Assembly: GCF_037893015.1 (NCBI RefSeq)
Contig: NC_133660.1
Location: 284,863,078-284,927,077, forward strand
Direction: 5' to 3'
Source: Macrotis lagotis
Taxonomy: Eukaryota; Chordata; Mammalia; Peramelemorphia; Peramelidae
DNA length: 64,000 bases
The translations under genes were made by a program, and so were the position numbers. Numbering within the stretch: position 1 is the first letter of the stretch; each line of letters starts with the position of its first letter. Shown piece by piece: positions 22,681-35,200 of the stretch. The notes under the pieces are model-generated. The model saw nothing but the letters and a program-made list of their open reading frames with translations, was not told where the DNA came from and did no database searches.

Positions 22681-25018
22681 TATGCAATGGGGATAGGCTT
22701 GAGGCATTCCCAATAAAGGGGTGAAACAGGGGTTCCCACTATCACCACTACTATTCAATATCATATTAGAAATGTTAGCTTCAGCAATAAGAGAAGAAAA
22801 AGAAATTGAAGGAATTAGAATTGGGAAGGAAGAGACAAAACTATCACACCTTGCAGATGTCGTGATGGTCTACCTATAGAATCCCAAAAAGTCATCTAAA
22901 AAACTACTAGAAATAATTAGCAACTTTAGCAAAGTAGCAGGATATAAAACAAACCCTCATAAATCCTCAATATTTCTATATGTGACTCTAGCAAGATGCA
23001 GCAGAAAGAGCTAGAAAGAGAAATCCCATTCAAAGTAACCTCAGGCAAAATCAAATACCTGGGAGTGTATCTGTCAAGGCAGACTCAGAAACTTTTTGAT
23101 AACAATTACAAAACACTTCTAATGCAAATAAAATCAGACATAAATAACTGGGGAAACATCAACTGCTCATGGAGAGGTCGAGCTAATATAATAAAAATGA
23201 CAATTCTACCAAAGCTAAACTACCTGTTTAGTGCCCTACCAATCAAAATTCTAAAAAATTACTTTAATGAGTTAGAAAAAGTTGTAAGTAAATTTATATG
23301 GAGGAATAAAAAGTCACGAATTTCCAAGGATTCAATGAAAAAAAGTACAAAAGAAGGTGCCTTAGTGTTACTAGATCTAAAATTATATTATAAAGCATCA
23401 GTCATCAAAACTGTCTGGTATTGGGTAAGAAATAGTGTCATGGATTAGTGGAATAGACTAGGTGCAACAGCAGGAAGTGATTATAGTTAATCTGCTGTTT
23501 GATAAACTCAAAGAGTTCAACTATTGGGATAAAAATTCTCTCTTTGATAAAAAATGTTGGGAAAATTGGAAGTTAATATGGAAGAAACTTAGATTAGACC
23601 AGCATTTCACACCTTATACTAAGATAAGATCCAAATGGATACAGGATTTAGACATAAAAAACAATGTCATAAGCAAATTAGAAGATCAAGGAGTAGTTTA
23701 CCTGTCAGATCTATGGAAAGGGAAACACTTTATGACCAAGGAAGAGATAGAGCACATTATTCAAAACAAACCAGATAATATTGACTACATTAAATTAAAA
23801 AAAGAGGTGGCTAGGTGGCACAGTGGATAGAGTCAGGAGTACCTGAGTTCAAATCTGACCTCAGACACTTAATAATGACCTAGCTGTGTGGCCTTGGGCA
23901 AGTCACTTAACCCCATTTGCCTTGCAAAAACCTAAAAAAAAAATTAAAAGCTTTTGCACAGACAAAACCACTGTAACCAAGATCAAAAGATATGTAGTAA
24001 ATTGGAAAACAATTTTTGCAACTAGTGTTTCTGACAAAGGACTCATTTCTAAAATATACAGAGAACTGAGTTAAATTATCAAAAGAAAACAAACCATTCC
24101 CCAATTGACAAATGGTCAAAGGATATGCAAAGGCACTTTACAGCTGAGGAAATCAAAGCAATCCGTAGTCATATGAAAAATTTCTCCAAATCATTACTTA
24201 TTAGAGAAATGCAAATAAAGGTATCTCTGAGATACCACCTCACACCTCTCAGACTAGCCAATATGACCAGAAAGGACAATGATCGATGTTGGAAGGGATG
24301 TGGGAAATCTGGGACACTATTACATTGTTAGTGGAGCTGTGAACTCATCCAGCCTTTCTGGAGAGCAGTTTGAGATTATGCCCAAAGGGCAACAAAATGT
24401 GCGTACCCTTTGATCCAGCAATACCACAATACCTGAAGAGATGATAAAAAAAAAGGTGAAAACATTACTTGTACAAAAATATTTATAGCAGCCCTGTTTG
24501 TGTTGGCAAAAAAATTGGAAATTAAGTGAATATCCTTCCATTGGGGAATGGCTTAACAAACTGTGGTCTATGTATGTCATGGAACACTATTGTTCTATTA
24601 GAAACCAGGAGGGACAGGGATTCAGGGAAGCCTGGGAGGACTTGCATGAACTGTTTCTGAGCAAGATGAGCAGAACCAGAAGAACACTGTCCCCCCTAAC
24701 AGCAACATGGGGCTGATGATCAACCTTGAAGGACTTGCTCATCCCTTCAGTGCAACAACCAGGGACAATTTTGAGCTATCTGCAATGGAGAAACCCATTA
24801 GAAAACAAAAGCGTTATATTGTTATGTAATTTTACTATCTCATACTTTATTTTTCTTCCTTAAGGATATGATTTCTCTGTCATCACATTCAACTGAAATC
24901 AATGTATAACATGGAACCAATGTAAACACTAACAGAATGCCTTCTATGGGGGGTGGGGTGAGGGAAGCAAGAATGGGGGAAAAATTGTAAAACTCAAAAT
25001 AAATAAAATCTTTCTTTA
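22677..25018 (+). mobile_element. 5'-truncated L1 (RT region to poly-A), head to head with the previous one
   Basis: Plus-strand L1 starting in the RT domain (GCAATGGGGATAGG). ORF2 remnants include KITSGKIKYLGVYL-type sequence, WGNINCSWRGRANIIKMTIL and KFIWRNKKSRIS. It ends in a 3' UTR reaching AACTCAAAATAAATAAAATC. A SINE sits at 23806. Fewer breaks than the older copies. Confidence 0.92.
23806..23941 (+). mobile_element. WSINE1-type SINE inside L1 ORF2
   Basis: Interrupts the L1 sequence between KLKK and SFCTDKTTV. ATTAAATTAAAA on the left is partly repeated on the right as AAATTAAAAG. Confidence 0.93.
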
Positions 25019-26174
25019 AAAAACATCATATGTTCACCAGAGAAGTTTCAATATCTTTTCCCACAGTTGCTATTCCTATTCCCTCCAGTCTATTCTTCTC
25101 CACTCCCATTTATTCTATTCTCTCTCTCTCCTTTCACCCTGCTCAGAAGTGTGTTGTATCTATTTACCCTCTCCCAGGATCTTCCCTCTCTTCTATCACC
25201 TACTCCCCCCTCCATCCCCCATTCCCCCTTATCCCATCCCTTTCTTCTCATTTTTCTCCAGAGTAAGATAGATTTCTATACCCTATTAAGTGTGTATGTT
25301 ATTTCCTCTCTGAGCCATTTCTGATGAGAATGAAGGCTCACTCATTCCCCCTCACCTTGCCCCATTCCACTCCATTGAAAAAAGCTCTCTTGACTCCTAT
25401 GTGAAATATCTTAGTCCCTTCTTCCTCTCCTTTCCCTTCCTCCCAGTACTTGCTTTTATCACCCATTGATTCCATCTTTTTACTATATTATACCATTATG
25501 TTCAGTTGCCTCCTATGTCCTGTCTATATATGCTCTTTCTAACTGCTCTCATACATGAGAAAGTTCATATGAGTTATCATTATCTTCTTCCCATGCAAAA
25601 ATATAAACAGTTCAACATCATTAAATTCCTCATAATTTGCCCCTCTTGTCCACCCCCTCTATGGTTCCCCTGAGTCCTGTACTTGGAGATCAAACTTTCT
25701 GTTCAGCTCTGTTCATTTCAACAGGAAAGTTTGAAAGTCCCCTATTTCATTGAAAATCCATCTTTTTCCTTGAAAGAGGATGTTCAGTTTTGCTGGGTGG
25801 GTGATTCTTAGATGAAAACCAAGCTCTTTTTCTTCTGAAATATCATATTCCAAGCCCTATGAGCTCTAGAAGACATGATAGATCCTGTGTAATCCTAACT
25901 ATGGAGCTACAGTAGTTGAATCGTTTGTTTCTGGCAGCTTTGACTTGGGAGTTCTGGAATTTGGCTATAATATTCCTGGCAATTTTTCTTTTGGGATCTC
26001 TTGCAGGAAGTGATCAGTGGATTCCCTCAATTTCTATTTTTCCCTTTACTTCTAGGCTATCAGAGTAATTTTGCTGTATTATTTCTTGAAAAATGAAGCC
26101 TAGGCTCTTTTCCTGGTTATGATTTTCAGGTAGCCCATTAAATTTTTAATTATCCTTTCTGGATTTGGGTTTGT

Positions 26175-26329
26175 TTGTTTGTTTGTTTGTTTTGCAAGGC
26201 AAATGGGGTTAAATGGTTTGCCCAAGGCCACACAGCTAGTAATTATCAAGTGTCTGAAGACCGGATTTGAACCCAGGTACTCCTGATTCCAGGGCTGGTG
26301 CTCTATCCACTGTGCCACCTAGCTGCCTC
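26175..26329 (-). mobile_element. WSINE1-type SINE with (TTTG)n tail
   Basis: The A-tail side is a (TTTG)5 run, (CAAA)n in sense. Confidence 0.9.
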
Positions 26330-26539
26330 TAATTCTGCTTTTTAAAGTTCTCCTCATTTGCCTGTTGGGTTGCTTTTTTTTTTCAATTGGACTAAACTGG
26401 TTTTTAACATGTTATTTCTTTGGTATTTTTGGTAATTCTTTCACCAAGCTGCTGACTTGGTTTTCATGATTTACCTGCATCACTTTCATTTCTCATCCCA
26501 ATTTTTCCTCTAAGTCCCTTACTTGCTTTTCTTTCTTTT

Positions 26540-26690
26540 TTTAAATTTTATTTATTTAAGGCAATGGGATTAAGTGACTTGCCCAAGGTCACACAGCTAT
26601 GCAATTTTTAAGTGTTTGAGGTTGGATTTGAACTCAGGTCCTCCTGACTCCAGAGTTAGTATGCTTTCCACTGTGCTACTTAGCTGTGCC
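26540..26690 (-). mobile_element. WSINE1-type SINE
   Basis: Moderately diverged copy followed by a run of C. Confidence 0.88.
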
Positions 26691-27307
26691 CCCCCCCCCT
26701 TGTTTTTCAAAATCTTTTCTAAACTTGTCCATAGTCTGAGCCCATTTCCTGTTTCTCTTGGAGGCTTTGCATACAGATACTTTGTCATCTTCTGAGTGTG
26801 TATTTTGATCCTCCATGGGACCAAAGTAATTTTCTATGGTCAGGTTCTTCTTTTTCTGTTGTTTGCTCATTTCCTCAACCTATGACTGATTTACCACACT
26901 TCCAAGGCTTTGGGGGTTGGGGTTGGGACACCTCACAGGTCCTCAATTCTTCCAAGGTTTCATGAGAGGCTCTCACTGCTCTCCTGCCTGTGCTCTAGGA
27001 TGTGGATGACCACAGGCCCTGGAGCTGTGAGGATGGTCCTTGCTCAGCTAATCTGTGCTCCATGCACACTCTCATTGGAAAAACAACTGACCTGGAAAAT
27101 AGATCAAGGAAAGATCATTTAAGAATTATTGGAATTGAAACTGAAAGCTGTCACCAAACAAAGTACCATGCTCACTCTGGTGCAGCAGAGCTCTCTCACT
27201 GCCCCTTTAAATTCTGTGATTCCTGGGCTGGGAGGTCTAGAAATCAGCCCCTTTGTTATGGAGACAGGCAAGCCCAGCTTAAATTATTATACAAAAAAAG
27301 CAGGAGG

Positions 27308-27463
27308 GTGGAGCTGCTAGGTGGCACAGTGGATAAAGCACTGGCCTTGGAGTCAGGAGTACCAGAGTTCAAATAGGATCTCAGACACTTAATAATTACC
27401 TAGCTGTGTGGCCTTGGGCAAGTCACTTAACCCCATTTGCATTGCAAAAACCTAAAAAAAAAC
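27308..27463 (+). mobile_element. WSINE1-type SINE
   Basis: Well-preserved copy with CACAGTGGATAAAGCACTGG and CCTAAAAAAAAAC tail. Confidence 0.92.
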
Positions 27464-27900
27464 TTATGAGAGTAAGGTTTATATTTTCTTCCATTTGTTT
27501 CTAATATTTTTCTAAATTAAGATTCTACCCCTCTCTTCCTCTATCAATGCAATACTTTGGGTTATTTAAGCTAAATATATTTTAAGATCACACTATTGTC
27601 ACTGGCTCTCTTCCTCTCACTCTCCAGGTCTCCTTTGTATTTGTTACTCCTTTCACTTTAAGTTTAATAAGGCTGTACATTGTAGGTGTAAAATAAAAGC
27701 CATTCTCAAGGGATAAGGTCATTCTGAGCTTGTGGATATGAGTCAATGTCTATACAAACTTTGATCAATGAAATAATCAATCATGATTCTAGAGGAATGG
27801 GGCTAAAGAATGATTCCCATCACATGAAGAGAGATGATGGACTAATTCAGTGTCATTTTACAAAACTGTTTAACATGATTATGCTTAAAAGACACAAGAA
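27464..27900. other. Intergenic, nothing recognised
   Basis: AT-rich; no gene or repeat identified. Confidence 0.45.
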
Positions 27901-27904
27901 CTTC

Positions 27905-28035
27905 CTCCCGTCTCTCCCTCCCTCCCTCCTTCCTTCCTTCCTTCCTTCTTTCCTTCCTTCCTTCCTTCCTTCCTTCCTTCCTTCCTTCCTTCCTTCCTTC
28001 CTTCCTTCCTTCCTTTCTTCCTTCCTTCCTCCTTT
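27905..28035. repeat. (CCTT)n microsatellite
   Basis: About 130 bp, 30 or so tetranucleotide units, near-perfect in the centre. It yields the artefactual Ser/Phe/Leu and Lys/Glu/Gly/Arg translations. Confidence 0.97.
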
Positions 28036-28689
28036 TTTCCCTTTATGAGAGTAGAAGTGAGAGACAGAAAACAATAAATTTTTGATAATTGAAAAAATTA
28101 TTGCAAAAAAAGAGAAAAGCACAAGGGTCACCAAAATCAATGTCATGAAAATTATCTAAATCATATCTTGACTTCCACAATATCTGGGAGCTGTCCTCTG
28201 AAATATATACAAACATGTAAATAAGCAACAACAAAAACATCACATCGTGATAGTTCATGGCGTGATGAGAATCTGAATAAAGGCGGTTACCACACGAATG
28301 GAGAAAAGAAAAAGAAGCTCTGAAGATAGTCAACAAGATTTGACAGCTTATGGGTTATGTGGGATGAGCCCAATTAAGGAAGCAAGTATGACAGGAAGGT
28401 TATCAATCTGGAGGACTGGAAGGGTGATGGCGTCTTCTATGATAATAGGAGAACTGGAAGTGGGGAACATTTGGGGAGGTAGAATGAAGAGTTCTGTTTG
28501 GTCGTTTAAATTGGAGATGTCTAGGAATAATCCAATTTGATATGTCCAAGAGGCAATTGGTGATGTGAACTGGGACTCAGGAGAGAAGGTAAGGTTAATC
28601 TTAGAGATTGAAGAATCATCAGCATAGAGATAATAATTGGATTCAGGAGAACTAAAATGATAACCAAGAGAGCTAGTGTATGTTGTTAG

Positions 28690-28900
28690 TCCTTTGTTTT
28701 TGAAGAGGACCAATAACATCTTAATTCACTTGAGCATTGGATTTAAGTAAGGTAGAGTTCTTCAAAATTGTTAAGGCTCGTTCTCTTCCAAAGTCACTGA
28801 AATCCAATGGCAGAATAAAAGTCAAGATGACTGAATGGCTCAGGACCCAATGAGTGACCTTGGCATCTTCGATGCCTGACCAATCTCTAATCATAGCATC
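28690..28900 (+). repeat. Unassigned interspersed repeat, copy 2
   Basis: Diverged homologue of 9180-9470 (CCTTTGTTTTTGAAGAGGAC, GGATTTAAGTAAGGTAGAGT). Confidence 0.5.
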
Positions 28901-30800
28901 TGCTTCAGCCACCTTTATCACTGTTGGAACATACTGTTCTCATCCACCCATTCTATCAGGTGAAGCCTTCACATATTTAGGGTAGACACCTCCCTATCTC
29001 ACTTGTGGATTTGTCCTCACTGTAGCCTCCATCCCTTCCTCCTTCCCTGTTCTTGTTATTCATTGCCCCTTATCTAACCTCCCTTTCCTGGCTTTGCAGT
29101 CTGGGCTCTACTCAAACATAGTCCTCAAACACTGCCCCTTGCTCCCTTGTCCCACTGCTCTTCTTGCCTTGTCCGCTGCTATCCAGAAGCTACAGAACTG
29201 CACTGAAGGGAACCTCACCGCCATGCCTAATGGTAACACTTCACCTTTATGACCTGTGCACAGTGGGTGTCCATGTGCCCCTTCCTTTCCCCAGATCTTT
29301 GGAGCTATAATTGGGTGACAACAATGAGAGACAGAAGGGCAGAGCTGAAGTGTCCCCAAGAGGCTTTTATTAAAAGGCAAGTGTTGGTGGCCACAATGAA
29401 GATGGTTCTCCGGAGGGACTTTTAGAAAGGACCACACATCATGCTTTGGAGCCCACTCATTCATCTGGTCACCCTTAAAGAGAACATGTACAGAAGAAAG
29501 CTGGGCTTAGGAGCAACCTAGGAAAGACTCAGGGCCAGTAACTGAAGAATTTCCCTGCAGGTTGTGCCTAGTAGCCAGCCAGGAGGTGGGGTTAATGAGC
29601 ACAGTGAGGCTAGGGTAGGCTGAGCTGGGCTCCTGTAAGATAACTCCCTTGACCCATGGGACTCAAAAGAAAGGATGTTTAGGAGAGTCCATCCATCAAA
29701 AGGGACCCTTGGGTGGATCTCTCTCCCCACTCCCTATGAAAGCCAAGAGCCATGATCCCGGGGAGGAAATGGAAGGAACCCCAAACAGACTGCTGGAGTA
29801 AGCTACGTTCAAACGATGAGGCCTCAACAAACTGTTACATTTTCTTTTCCTTCTTTGAGTCTATATTCACCAAGTGAATGAACTCTTTGTTCAATTTGCC
29901 GAGGAGGGAAAAGACTGGGTTCCAAGAGGGTGGGGCAACCAAGGCAAGAGAATTATGGGTTATTTTTGGAATGGGTCCATTCCCTAGACTTTAAGGGGGC
30001 AGTCCTGGGGATGGTGAGGTGATTTTTGCACATGCACACTTGATAGGTAGCTGGTAGCTTCAAGTTGGGACAGTTGGCATGGTCCATGCAAGCAAGCTTG
30101 GGCACTTGGAAGGGAGCTGGTTCTGCAAACACCGAGCTCCATCTGATGGCTCTGAAGACTTATAACAGCTATTTTGAACCGTACCCTTCAGACTAATAGC
30201 AATGTGGTTTGGAAGAGGGGAAGGAATCAAAATATTTCCTTCTCTAATCTCCCAGAGGCTTCCACTAGTGCAAAGGAAAATTTGGCATTTTTCTCAATTG
30301 GCTTGCAATGGCCATTCCTCCATTCCTTTTCCTTGGCAACTGTTTGAAACTTCCTCCTCGTCCTTTGTGTCACCCAGGGCAGCCCCCACATCTCACACCA
30401 TCTCTATAGACCTTCTTGCCTCCTCCTTTAGGGAGCAAATAAAGGCTTCCTCTGACTCTAACTCAAAACTTCTCTAAAGTTGCCATCACTTCCCTCTTTA
30501 ATTCTGTCTCTGGGGAACAGGGAGCCCTTCTCCTTGCCAAAGTCAGCCTCAACCTCAGATCCATGCCTTCCTGCCTTGTCCGTGGACTTGACCTATCCTT
30601 TAACCATTTTCTTTTTCTGTCTTTCTGCCTCTCTCATCTTCATTCTCTCCCTCTGTGGATCAAACTCTATCCCAGAGCAGTATCTATGAACATCCTCACA
30701 TCACCTTCATCTTGAAAAAAAAAGCAACACAAAAACAAAAACAAAAAAACACACTTATTTGACCTTGCCACTCTCTCAAGCAACAAAAGGATCATATTCT
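28901..30800. other. Intergenic, nothing recognised
   Basis: About 1.9 kb of mostly unique-looking sequence with moderate GC. Open frames up to 118 codons have no recognisable motif or splice context. Human synteny would put SPINDOC somewhere to the left of ZFTA, but none of its exons was recognised here. Confidence 0.5.
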
Positions 30801-30809
30801 AGAGAAAGA

Positions 30810-30960
30810 AGAGTTTGGTTCATATCCCACCACTGACACTGGAACAAGTCACTGAACATCTCTGTCCCTTGGTTTCCCCATCTGTAAAAGAAGGCAATTG
30901 GGCTATATGAAATCTAAAGTTCTTTTCAATTCTAAATCTGGGATTTCTAATTTGGGAGCC
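30810..30960 (+). mobile_element. Old MIR-type SINE
   Basis: Contains GGAACAAGTCACTGAACATC and TTGGTTTCCCCATCTGTAAA. Confidence 0.6.
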
Positions 30961-31599
30961 AGGTGATGCACTGGATTTGGAATCACTAAGTTCTGAATTC
31001 AAATATGGTCTCCAACACTTCCTAGCTGTGAGAATGTAAGCAAGTAACTTGACTTCTGTATGCCTTGGTTTCCCCCCAACACTGCTGTGAGATCATATCT
31101 GAATACTTTCCAAGTCCATAACCTTATTGTTGTCCTTCAGTCTTTTCAATTATGTCTGTCTCTTTGCCAGTCGTCTGAATGGCCACGGTGTCTAATTTGG
31201 TAGATAGGCAACGTTCTCACCCAGAGTTGGGGGACCGCAGATTTAGAGCTGAAAGGTGGCTTCTGGACCAGCTCCCCCCCCCCAATAGTAAATGAAGTCA
31301 GTTAAGGGACTTTCTGTAGGGAATTAAGTATTTGAAATGGGATTCAAATTCAGTTCTTGACATCACATTGACTATTCTAGTCCCTCTTCCAGACGTCTCC
31401 AAGGAATGAGGAAGGTACCATTCCCAACTTCTTGGGGCTAAGATCATAGGTAAAACCACTGGTCATTGTTTGACACGGTTTTTAGAGAGCTTTACTGGGT
31501 ATTAATGCCACCCCAGGCAATATTCTCCTAGTTTTGCTTCCTTCGTTTGCATCTGTTCAAGCTAAGACTTCTCACCTTTCTCCCATCCATCAGCACAAT

Positions 31600-31850
31600 A
31601 CTATTCCTCTTAGTCATTACAAACCTAAGTCTTTTTCAGTCATATCAGATCCCTGAATTTCTTACCAGTTTCTTGCTTCCACAAAAGGGCTGCTCCAAAT
31701 ATTTGAGTAGAATGGGGCCTTCCTTTTTGTCTTTGGTCTCTGTGGGGCATGAATGGCCAGAGCAGCAGAATCTCTTAGGGTCTAAGGATATGGGCAAACC
31801 CATCCCTGTGCAGAGGTGGGAGGTCCATGAGTGCTGCTCACTGCACATAT
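31600..31850 (-). mobile_element. Diverged L1 3'-end fragment
   Basis: Minus-strand similarity to L1 3' UTR (TTGCTTCCACAAAAGGGCTG followed by AAATATTTGAGTAGAATG). Confidence 0.45.
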
Positions 31851-31920
31851 CTGAAGACTTTTTTTTAATGTGCAGATCAAGTATGCTGATGTTTTCCCTT
31901 CTTTTCTCTGTCTTTAAGAG

Positions 31921-32062
31921 CGAGGCAGCTAGGTGGCATAGTGGATAGAGTGCTGGCCCTGGAGTCAGGAGGACCTGGGTTCAAATCCAGTCTCAGATGC
32001 ACACTTAATACTTTCTTAGTTGTGTGACCTTGGGTAAGTCAGTTAACCCTTACAACAATAAA
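31921..32062 (+). mobile_element. WSINE1-type SINE
   Basis: Diverged 3' half (ACTTTCTTAGTTGTGTGACC, GGGTAAGTCAGTTAACCC). Confidence 0.88.
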
Positions 32063-32679
32063 GAAAAACCCAACGATTTTGTTATATGAGAGGGGGAGGA
32101 ATAATGGTAGAAATGACAGTGATCATTTCAGATCCTTATGGTGATAATACAAAAGACATCAATAAAAATCTATTTAAAGACTTTTAAACCAAATAAAATA
32201 ATTTTTGATGCCTCCACAAACCCCTCCCCTGCCTCACAGAATAGAGAGAGAAAAAATACTTTTTCCTGGTTTCTGTTTGTCTGTTTAATACCATGTTTAA
32301 GGTGGATCTCTCAGGTCTCTGTTTAGCCCTGACTTCCTGGGCAATATCAATGCCTCCAACTGGTCTCTCTGCCTGGGCTCCCTTATGGTCCATTGCCTCC
32401 CCTCCAGAGGAGCATATGTTTCTGATTGCCAGAGGGACCTGGACTCTTTGGGCTTCTAGTCTGGGATGGAGACACTGGATTAAATCAGTTCCTGGCCACA
32501 CAGAGATAAGAAACTACATATTTAGTAGATCTGGCTGAGAAAGGGGGATATTTTAGGTGAGGGAATCAGAAAATCTTTCAATTACCTATTTTTCAAAATT
32601 AAGCCTGGTTTTATAACACTTTATTCAGTCAATACAAAAACATTTCTAAGAAGTGAATTTTATTTTTCAAATATGAACA

Positions 32680-32945
32680 ATCAGGGAGAGAGAAAGGACA
32701 GGGAGAAGGGAGAAGAAACACAAAGGGAGAGAGACTAAAGCGGAGAAGGAGAGAGGGAGGGATGGAGAAGCTCCGAAACAAAGAGAGAGGAGGGGAGAGG
32801 GAGGAGGGATGGAGAGGCACTATAGTCAGGGACAGGAAAAAGCAGATAGAAAAAGGGAGGAGGAGGGAGGGAAGGAGGAATAAGGATGAAAGAAGAGAGA
32901 AAGGAGGGAGCCAGAAGAAAGGGAGAGGAAGAGAGGAGGAAAACT
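32680..32945. repeat. GA-rich low-complexity tract
   Basis: About 260 bp almost entirely of A and G (GGGAGAGAGAAAGG-type). Confidence 0.93.
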
Positions 32946-33440
32946 AAAGGTCTAAGGAAGAATGTTTTGAAGTAGAGTTTAGGTCCCTCTCTCTGGTCGC
33001 TAACACTGTGGAAATCAGAAGCAGATCAGGTCTATTTTGTGTACTTTGGAGAAATTCACTCAGCGCCCCCCCCCTTACCCCCCAACAGTTTAGGACAGTT
33101 CTTTCTGCCCTGGGAAACAGCTTGTCTGTTTTATTTTCAAATGTCAGGGCTTATTCTTAAAATAAAGGTTTATTTTTCCTTGAAATATGAATGCTTGGCT
33201 CCTGGATGAAGGAATGGCAGGTCTTAGAGATGCCTTTGAATCTTTACGATAAATTAATTAATTTTTGCTTTCTTAAAAAACCATTTGAGTTGTACATTCA
33301 TCCTTTTTTTTTTTTTTAAATCAGTCATTCCCTGGTGTACTGAGCCTGCCCCAAATCAGTGACCATTTTTTAATCTTTATTCTTTTAGCAGGGAAGTTTC
33401 ATTCTGCAAGTGTCTGAATGTTTCACTTAGAATCTTTTTT
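32946..33440. other. Intergenic, nothing recognised
   Basis: No gene, RNA or named repeat seen. Confidence 0.45.
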
Positions 33441-33453
33441 CTGATACCTTTTT

Positions 33454-33594
33454 AGTTTTAAGGTTTTTGCAAGGCAATGGGGTTAAGTGGCTTGCCCAAG
33501 GTCACACAGCTAGGTAATTTTAAGTGTCTGAGGGCAGATTTGAACTCAGGTCCTCCTGACTCCAGGGCCAGTGCTCTATTCACTGCGGCTGCCC
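33454..33594 (-). mobile_element. WSINE1-type SINE
   Basis: Flanked by a 13-bp duplication CTGATACCTTTTT at 33441-33453 and 33595-33607. Confidence 0.93.
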
Positions 33595-33999
33595 CTGATA
33601 CCTTTTTCAAATAAAATCCAGATTGGAAGTTGTGTTGAGTAGAAATAAAATACTACGAAGCACCCAAATCCAATATCAACATGAGAAACTCTCTTCCCAG
33701 GTCTTCCCCTGCTGTCATGAACACCTGAGAGACTCTGGTCTGAGGAGGATGGCCACACCAGACCAGAAGCATTATCAAAATATATTGTCTGAGTAGCAGC
33801 TATAGAAGGGGGATAAATAGAAGTCCCATGAATGCTTGGAGAAACTTCGATCTGGGTGAAGCTTCGAGTGCAGAAAGAGAAAGGAATGAATTGCTCTAAG
33901 AAATATGGCAGAGGAAGGATTGGGAGGTCTGGGTAATGGCTACTCTACTCTCCAGAAGAGAGACGGGTCATTAGAACGAGTTCCAGCTCTGGGGTCATG

Positions 34000-34610
34000 C
34001 AGTGAGTTTCATTTATGTTGCTTCCATCTGGGGTGCTGTTCTCCCAGTTCTGCTTATGTTGTAGCACATCAATTCATACAAGTCTTCCTGAGCTTCTCCT
34101 TCCCTTCACTCCTTCCTTTCACACTTGCCATTCCTTTATAGAGAACGTTCACATATCACAATTCATTCAGCCATTCCCGGATCACTGGGAATCTCCTTTA
34201 TCCTGTATTCTCCAAGGAAAAAAAAAAGACCGCCATAGAGAGTGGCAAACACAGATGAGCTCTTTCTAGCTTTGATTTCTTTGAGTCATTTGCCCAGCAA
34301 TAGGATAGCTGGGTCAGAGGATATGGGCATTTTTGTCACCTTTTCACACAATGCTTCTTTTTTTTAAAAAAAAATATTTATTTAAGGCAATGGGGTTAAG
34401 TGACTTGCCCAAGGTCACACAGCTAGGCAATTATTAAGTGTTTGAGACTGGATTTGAACTTGGGTCCTCCTGACTCCAGAGCTGGTGCTCTAACCACTGC
34501 ATCACTTAGCTACCCTGTTAATGCTTCTTCTTGCATAATTCCGAATAATTTTCCAGAACAGTTGAACCAATTCCTAATTGCTCTTACTCCTAATGGGAGC
34601 TTTTTGGTGA
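34000..34610 (-). mobile_element. Diverged L1 3' region interrupted by a SINE
   Basis: Minus-strand L1-like phrases on both sides of the SINE: AATTCATTCAGCCATTCC, GGATAGCTGGGTCAGAGGAT, then AATTTTCCAGAACAGTTG. Confidence 0.5.
34364..34516 (-). mobile_element. WSINE1-type SINE
   Basis: AATGCTTCTT occurs on both sides (about 34352 and 34520), probably the target-site duplication. Confidence 0.9.
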
Positions 34611-34759
34611 TGCTATTTTTTCCCTTGAAGGCTGTTTGGGGTCCTGAATCAGCTTTTACACTGAGGAGTCCAGACCTGGATTCTTGTGTCTCTCATGAAG
34701 AACAAATCATCTTTGCACTTGGCCTGGAATGGGCTTAATAAATCAGATAGGCCTCGAGC

Positions 34760-35200
34760 TCGTGCAACTCTGTTCTTTTACAAATGGGGAAACTGAGGGT
34801 AAGAGTAGTTCAGGGATTTGCCCAGGGTGTCCCAGCCAGGCTGAGATCAAAGGAACATGAGCATTACTTCACAGGCAGTAGGAAGCCAGTACAAAGCAAC
34901 ATGACCACGCTTTCCTGAGGGACACACTCCCTCCTCAAGGGTGCTTGAGAATGGGTGCTATGTGTCTTCTACTAACCTGGTCTGTCTAAAGCAGATGGAC
35001 TTGCCCTCCCAGGGAGGCATCACCCCTCGTCTGTTTTTCTTGCTCCCCCATCTCTTGCTCTCTCTCTCCCACAGAAATCGTAAGGACTACAAGCCCTCCT
35101 TCTAGGGAATTAACATTTATGATGTGCCAACTGTGTACAAAGCGCTGGCTAGACACCAGGGAATCTAAAGGGAGGCAAAAATCATCCCCAGAACAAGGAG
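34760..35200. other. Intergenic with old SINE remnants
   Basis: About 34770-34850 resembles a minus-strand MIR (ACAAATGGGGAAACTGAGGG, GGGATTTGCCCAGGGTG). About 35108-35170 resembles an ancient repeat with a CATTTATGATGTGCC motif. No gene seen. Confidence 0.45.

Larger units (their letters stand above)
25026..27285 (-). mobile_element. L1/HAL1-type element, second copy
   Basis: Homologous to 13211-15394 (GAGTAAGATAGATTTCTA, GGCTATAATATTCCTGG, TTCTGAGTGTGTATTTTGAT shared). The ORF1 start at about 26870 reads MSKQQKKKNLTIENYFGPME. Two SINEs are inserted (26175, 26540). The 5' end lacks the GGAGCCAAGATGG start seen in copy 1. Confidence 0.55.

Noticed and set aside
15423-25018. Reverse-transcriptase frames as active genes
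   Set aside because: All are broken L1 ORF1/ORF2 remnants, truncated and interrupted by other insertions.
27746-28146. Ser/Phe/Leu-Pro and Lys/Glu/Gly/Arg repeat proteins
   Set aside because: Products of the (CCTT)n microsatellite.
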